Assembly (NCBI GenBank): GCA_937890245.1
Contig: CALACF010000453.1
Coordinates: 1 to 5,184, forward strand
DNA: 5,184 nt
Direction of reading: 5' to 3'
Source of the DNA: an uncultured Flavobacteriales bacterium
Lineage (GTDB): Bacteria; Bacteroidota; Bacteroidia; Flavobacteriales_D; Sanyastnellaceae
This document shows, one piece after another, positions 3,625 to 5,184 of the stretch (its first letter is position 1; every line of letters begins with the position of its first letter). A model generated the notes under the pieces. That model had not been told where the DNA came from. It saw only the letters and a list, made by a program, of their open reading frames with translations, and did no database searches. Both the position numbers and the translations under genes were made by a program.

Positions 3625-5184
3625 ATGTCATCCACCGATCCACATGCCAATTCAATACGCATTCGAGGCGCCCGACAGCACAACCTCCGCGGAGTAGACG
3701 TCGATTTCCCCCACGAAAAAATGTCCGTTGTAACGGGCTTGAGCGGGTCGGGCAAATCATCCCTGGCGTTTGACACCTTATATACAGAAGGGCGGCGGCG
3801 CTACGTGGAAAGCCTGTCTGCATATGTCCGACAATTCGCAGGCAAGCTCGAGAAGCCGCTCGTGGACCGCATCGACAACCTCTCTCCTGCGATCGCGGTT
3901 GAACAGCGGGTCAGCTCGCGCAGCAGCCGATCAACCGTGGGTACAGCGACAGAGATCTACGACCACTTCAAACTGCTTTTCGCGCGTGTTGGCGTGACGT
4001 ATTCGCCCGAATCTGGCGAGCGCGTGGTGCGCCATCGGGTACGAGATGTGGTTGAACACGTTTCCCACTGGGCGCCCGGCGTAAAATTCCTGGTCTGCGC
4101 CCCCGTGACATTGCCCGAAGGAAGAACCCTGGCCGTACAGCTCGGCGTTTGGCAGCAGCAAGGGCTGGTCCGCTTATGGCGCGACGGCGAAGTGCTGAGG
4201 ATTGCCGATCTGGTGGCGGGCGAGACGCTCAATGAAGCTGGGAGCGTTGAACCGGGCGAGCTGAGTGGGCTGAGCGGGCTGAGCGGGCTGATGCTCGTAC
4301 TCGACCGGTTGGAGCGGCCAGAGGGCGCGCTTGAAGATGGCGGGGAGCGCGGCGAGAACTTTTGGGGGCGGCTGGGCGACTCCGTTGAGACCGCATTATT
4401 TGAAGGAGCGGGCCGCTGTAGTTTGGTGGAACACCCCAGCGGGACGCTCCACGACTTTAGTGCAAGATTTGAGCTGGATGGGCGCACGTTTATTGAGCCC
4501 ACGCCGAATTTGTTCAGCTTCAATAATCCGGCGGGTGCCTGCCATAAATGCGAGGGCTTTGGCCACGTGATTGGGATCAGTGAGGGGCTCGTGGTGCCCC
4601 AGCAGAATCGATCGGTGTACGACGATGCGGTGGCGCCTTGGCGCGGAGACAAGGTCCGAAGATGGAAAGACGCCCTGATTGAGCACGCCCACGAATTTGA
4701 CTTTCCTGTGCACACGCCGTATGGTGAGTTGACCCGTGCGCAGCAGCAGCTGATTTGGGATGGGAACAAATGGTTCAAGGGCATTCATGCCTTTTTCAAG
4801 CGCCTCGAAGCAAAGGGCTACAAGATCCAGAATCGGGTGATGCTCTCGCGGTTCAGGGGGCGCACTCCTTGTCAAGACTGCCATGGAACACGGCTCCGTA
4901 AAGAGGCGCAATACGTGAAGATTGCCGGGCGCAGCTTGCCCGAGTTGGTGCAGCTGCCCCTCGATGGATTGGCCTTGGTGATGGTGGACATCCAAAAAGA
5001 GTTGAGCGATTCGCAGGTGGCGGTGGCCAGACGCTTGCTCGATGAAATCACGTTTCGGGTGCAGTATTTGCTCGATGTGGGGCTCGGATATCTGACCCTT
5101 TCACGTGCCTCTTCCACCCTTTCAGGTGGCGAATCCCAACGCATTCAGCTCAGCACGAGCTTGGGCAGCAGCCTGGTCGGCAGC
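3625..5184 (+). CDS. uvrA: UvrA, excinuclease ABC subunit A (N-terminal 520 residues; truncated by window end)
   Basis: ATPase that finds bulky DNA lesions and loads UvrB in nucleotide excision repair. After a short leader come IRIRGARQHNL (11-21), a Walker A loop GLSGSGKSS (38-46), the YVESLSAYVRQF block (60-71) and the Q-loop region AIAVEQ with RSTVGTATEIYD (102-113). The UvrB-binding region follows, then LFSFNNPAGACHKCEGFG with Cys306 and Cys309, then CQDCHGTRL (Cys416, Cys419), and finally the first ABC signature LSGGESQR (499-506). The sequence stops before the Walker B motif. UvrA is normally about 940 residues, so slightly over half is present, with an intact frame. The usual first Cys pair of zinc finger 1 is absent, as I recall for Bacteroidota UvrA. 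An LSG repeat sits at 213-221. ATG 3625 gives a typical N-terminus; ATG 3604 in frame would add seven residues (MHELPLS) and cannot be excluded. Confidence 0.97.
   Translation, partial: MSSTDPHANSIRIRGARQHNLRGVDVDFPHEKMSVVTGLSGSGKSSLAFDTLYTEGRRRYVESLSAYVRQFAGKLEKPLVDRIDNLSPAIAVEQRVSSRSSRSTVGTATEIYDHFKLLFARVGVTYSPESGERVVRHRVRDVVEHVSHWAPGVKFLVCAPVTLPEGRTLAVQLGVWQQQGLVRLWRDGEVLRIADLVAGETLNEAGSVEPGELSGLSGLSGLMLVLDRLERPEGALEDGGERGENFWGRLGDSVETALFEGAGRCSLVEHPSGTLHDFSARFELDGRTFIEPTPNLFSFNNPAGACHKCEGFGHVIGISEGLVVPQQNRSVYDDAVAPWRGDKVRRWKDALIEHAHEFDFPVHTPYGELTRAQQQLIWDGNKWFKGIHAFFKRLEAKGYKIQNRVMLSRFRGRTPCQDCHGTRLRKEAQYVKIAGRSLPELVQLPLDGLALVMVDIQKELSDSQVAVARRLLDEITFRVQYLLDVGLGYLTLSRASSTLSGGESQRIQLSTSLGSSLVGS
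4261..4287 (+). repeat. In-frame 9-bp minisatellite in uvrA (three LSG units)
   Basis: Three head-to-tail 9-base units: CTGAGTGGG, then CTGAGCGGG twice, followed by a partial CTG. They encode Leu-Ser-Gly three times (residues 213-221), inside the UvrB-binding region. Because the unit is a multiple of three, gain or loss of copies keeps the frame. Confidence 0.85.

Noticed and set aside
4261..4287. Repeat considered as a CRISPR or regulatory array
   Set aside because: The units are 9 bases with no spacers and are in frame with uvrA, so it is a coding minisatellite.
3957..4784. 275-codon ORF on the minus strand across uvrA
   Set aside because: It is antisense to the well-supported UvrA frame. 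Its translation is rich in Ser, Pro and Arg with no domain, typical of an opposite-strand shadow in GC-rich coding DNA.
1..5184. tRNA, rRNA, insertion sequence or attachment site
   Set aside because: No cloverleaf with a GGTTCGAATCC-type arm, no rRNA-like sequence, no transposase and no terminal inverted repeats with target duplication were seen.

Overview
The window looks like chromosomal DNA from a fairly GC-rich member of the Bacteroidota. Four things point there: promoter candidates of the TAnnTTTG type, weak or absent Shine-Dalgarno sequences, a DEDDh exonuclease fused to a GIY-YIG nuclease, and sigma and UvrA proteins that resemble Bacteroidota versions (for example an ECF sigma factor with a KYNEEGKFLPWVLRIAHN block). 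Lineage is inferred from these patterns only; no search was run. I see no insertion sequence, CRISPR array, rRNA or tRNA, and no sign of recent transfer.

Left edge (1-242): the last codons of a possible upstream gene, then a doubtful small single-helix membrane ORF (87-212), then a perfect 10-bp hairpin (202-236). The hairpin lies between that ORF and a convergent gene.

Left-centre: a minus-strand secreted, probably outer-membrane beta-barrel protein of unknown function (243-1202). It is divergent from a plus-strand DEDDh exonuclease / GIY-YIG endonuclease (1262-2581). The 59-bp gap between them carries a good Bacteroidota-type promoter for the minus-strand gene, placed so close to its ATG that the mRNA would be almost leaderless.

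Centre: a 242-bp convergent intergenic region (2582-2823) holding several palindromes and short direct repeats but no convincing gene. It is followed by a minus-strand ECF sigma factor (2824-3426).

Right: a roughly 200-bp divergent promoter region, then uvrA on the plus strand (3625 to the window edge). This is cut off after 520 codons, just past the first ABC signature motif.

Functionally the window is weighted to DNA repair. UvrA recognises lesions in nucleotide excision repair, and the exonuclease/GIY-YIG protein carries the nuclease fold that UvrC and Cho use for incision. The ECF sigma factor is divergent from uvrA, so their promoters could influence one another. I do not see a clearly new system. 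The best leads are the exonuclease/GIY-YIG protein without Cys in its linker region, the near-leaderless promoter, the hairpin-rich intergenic regions, and the LSG minisatellite inside uvrA.
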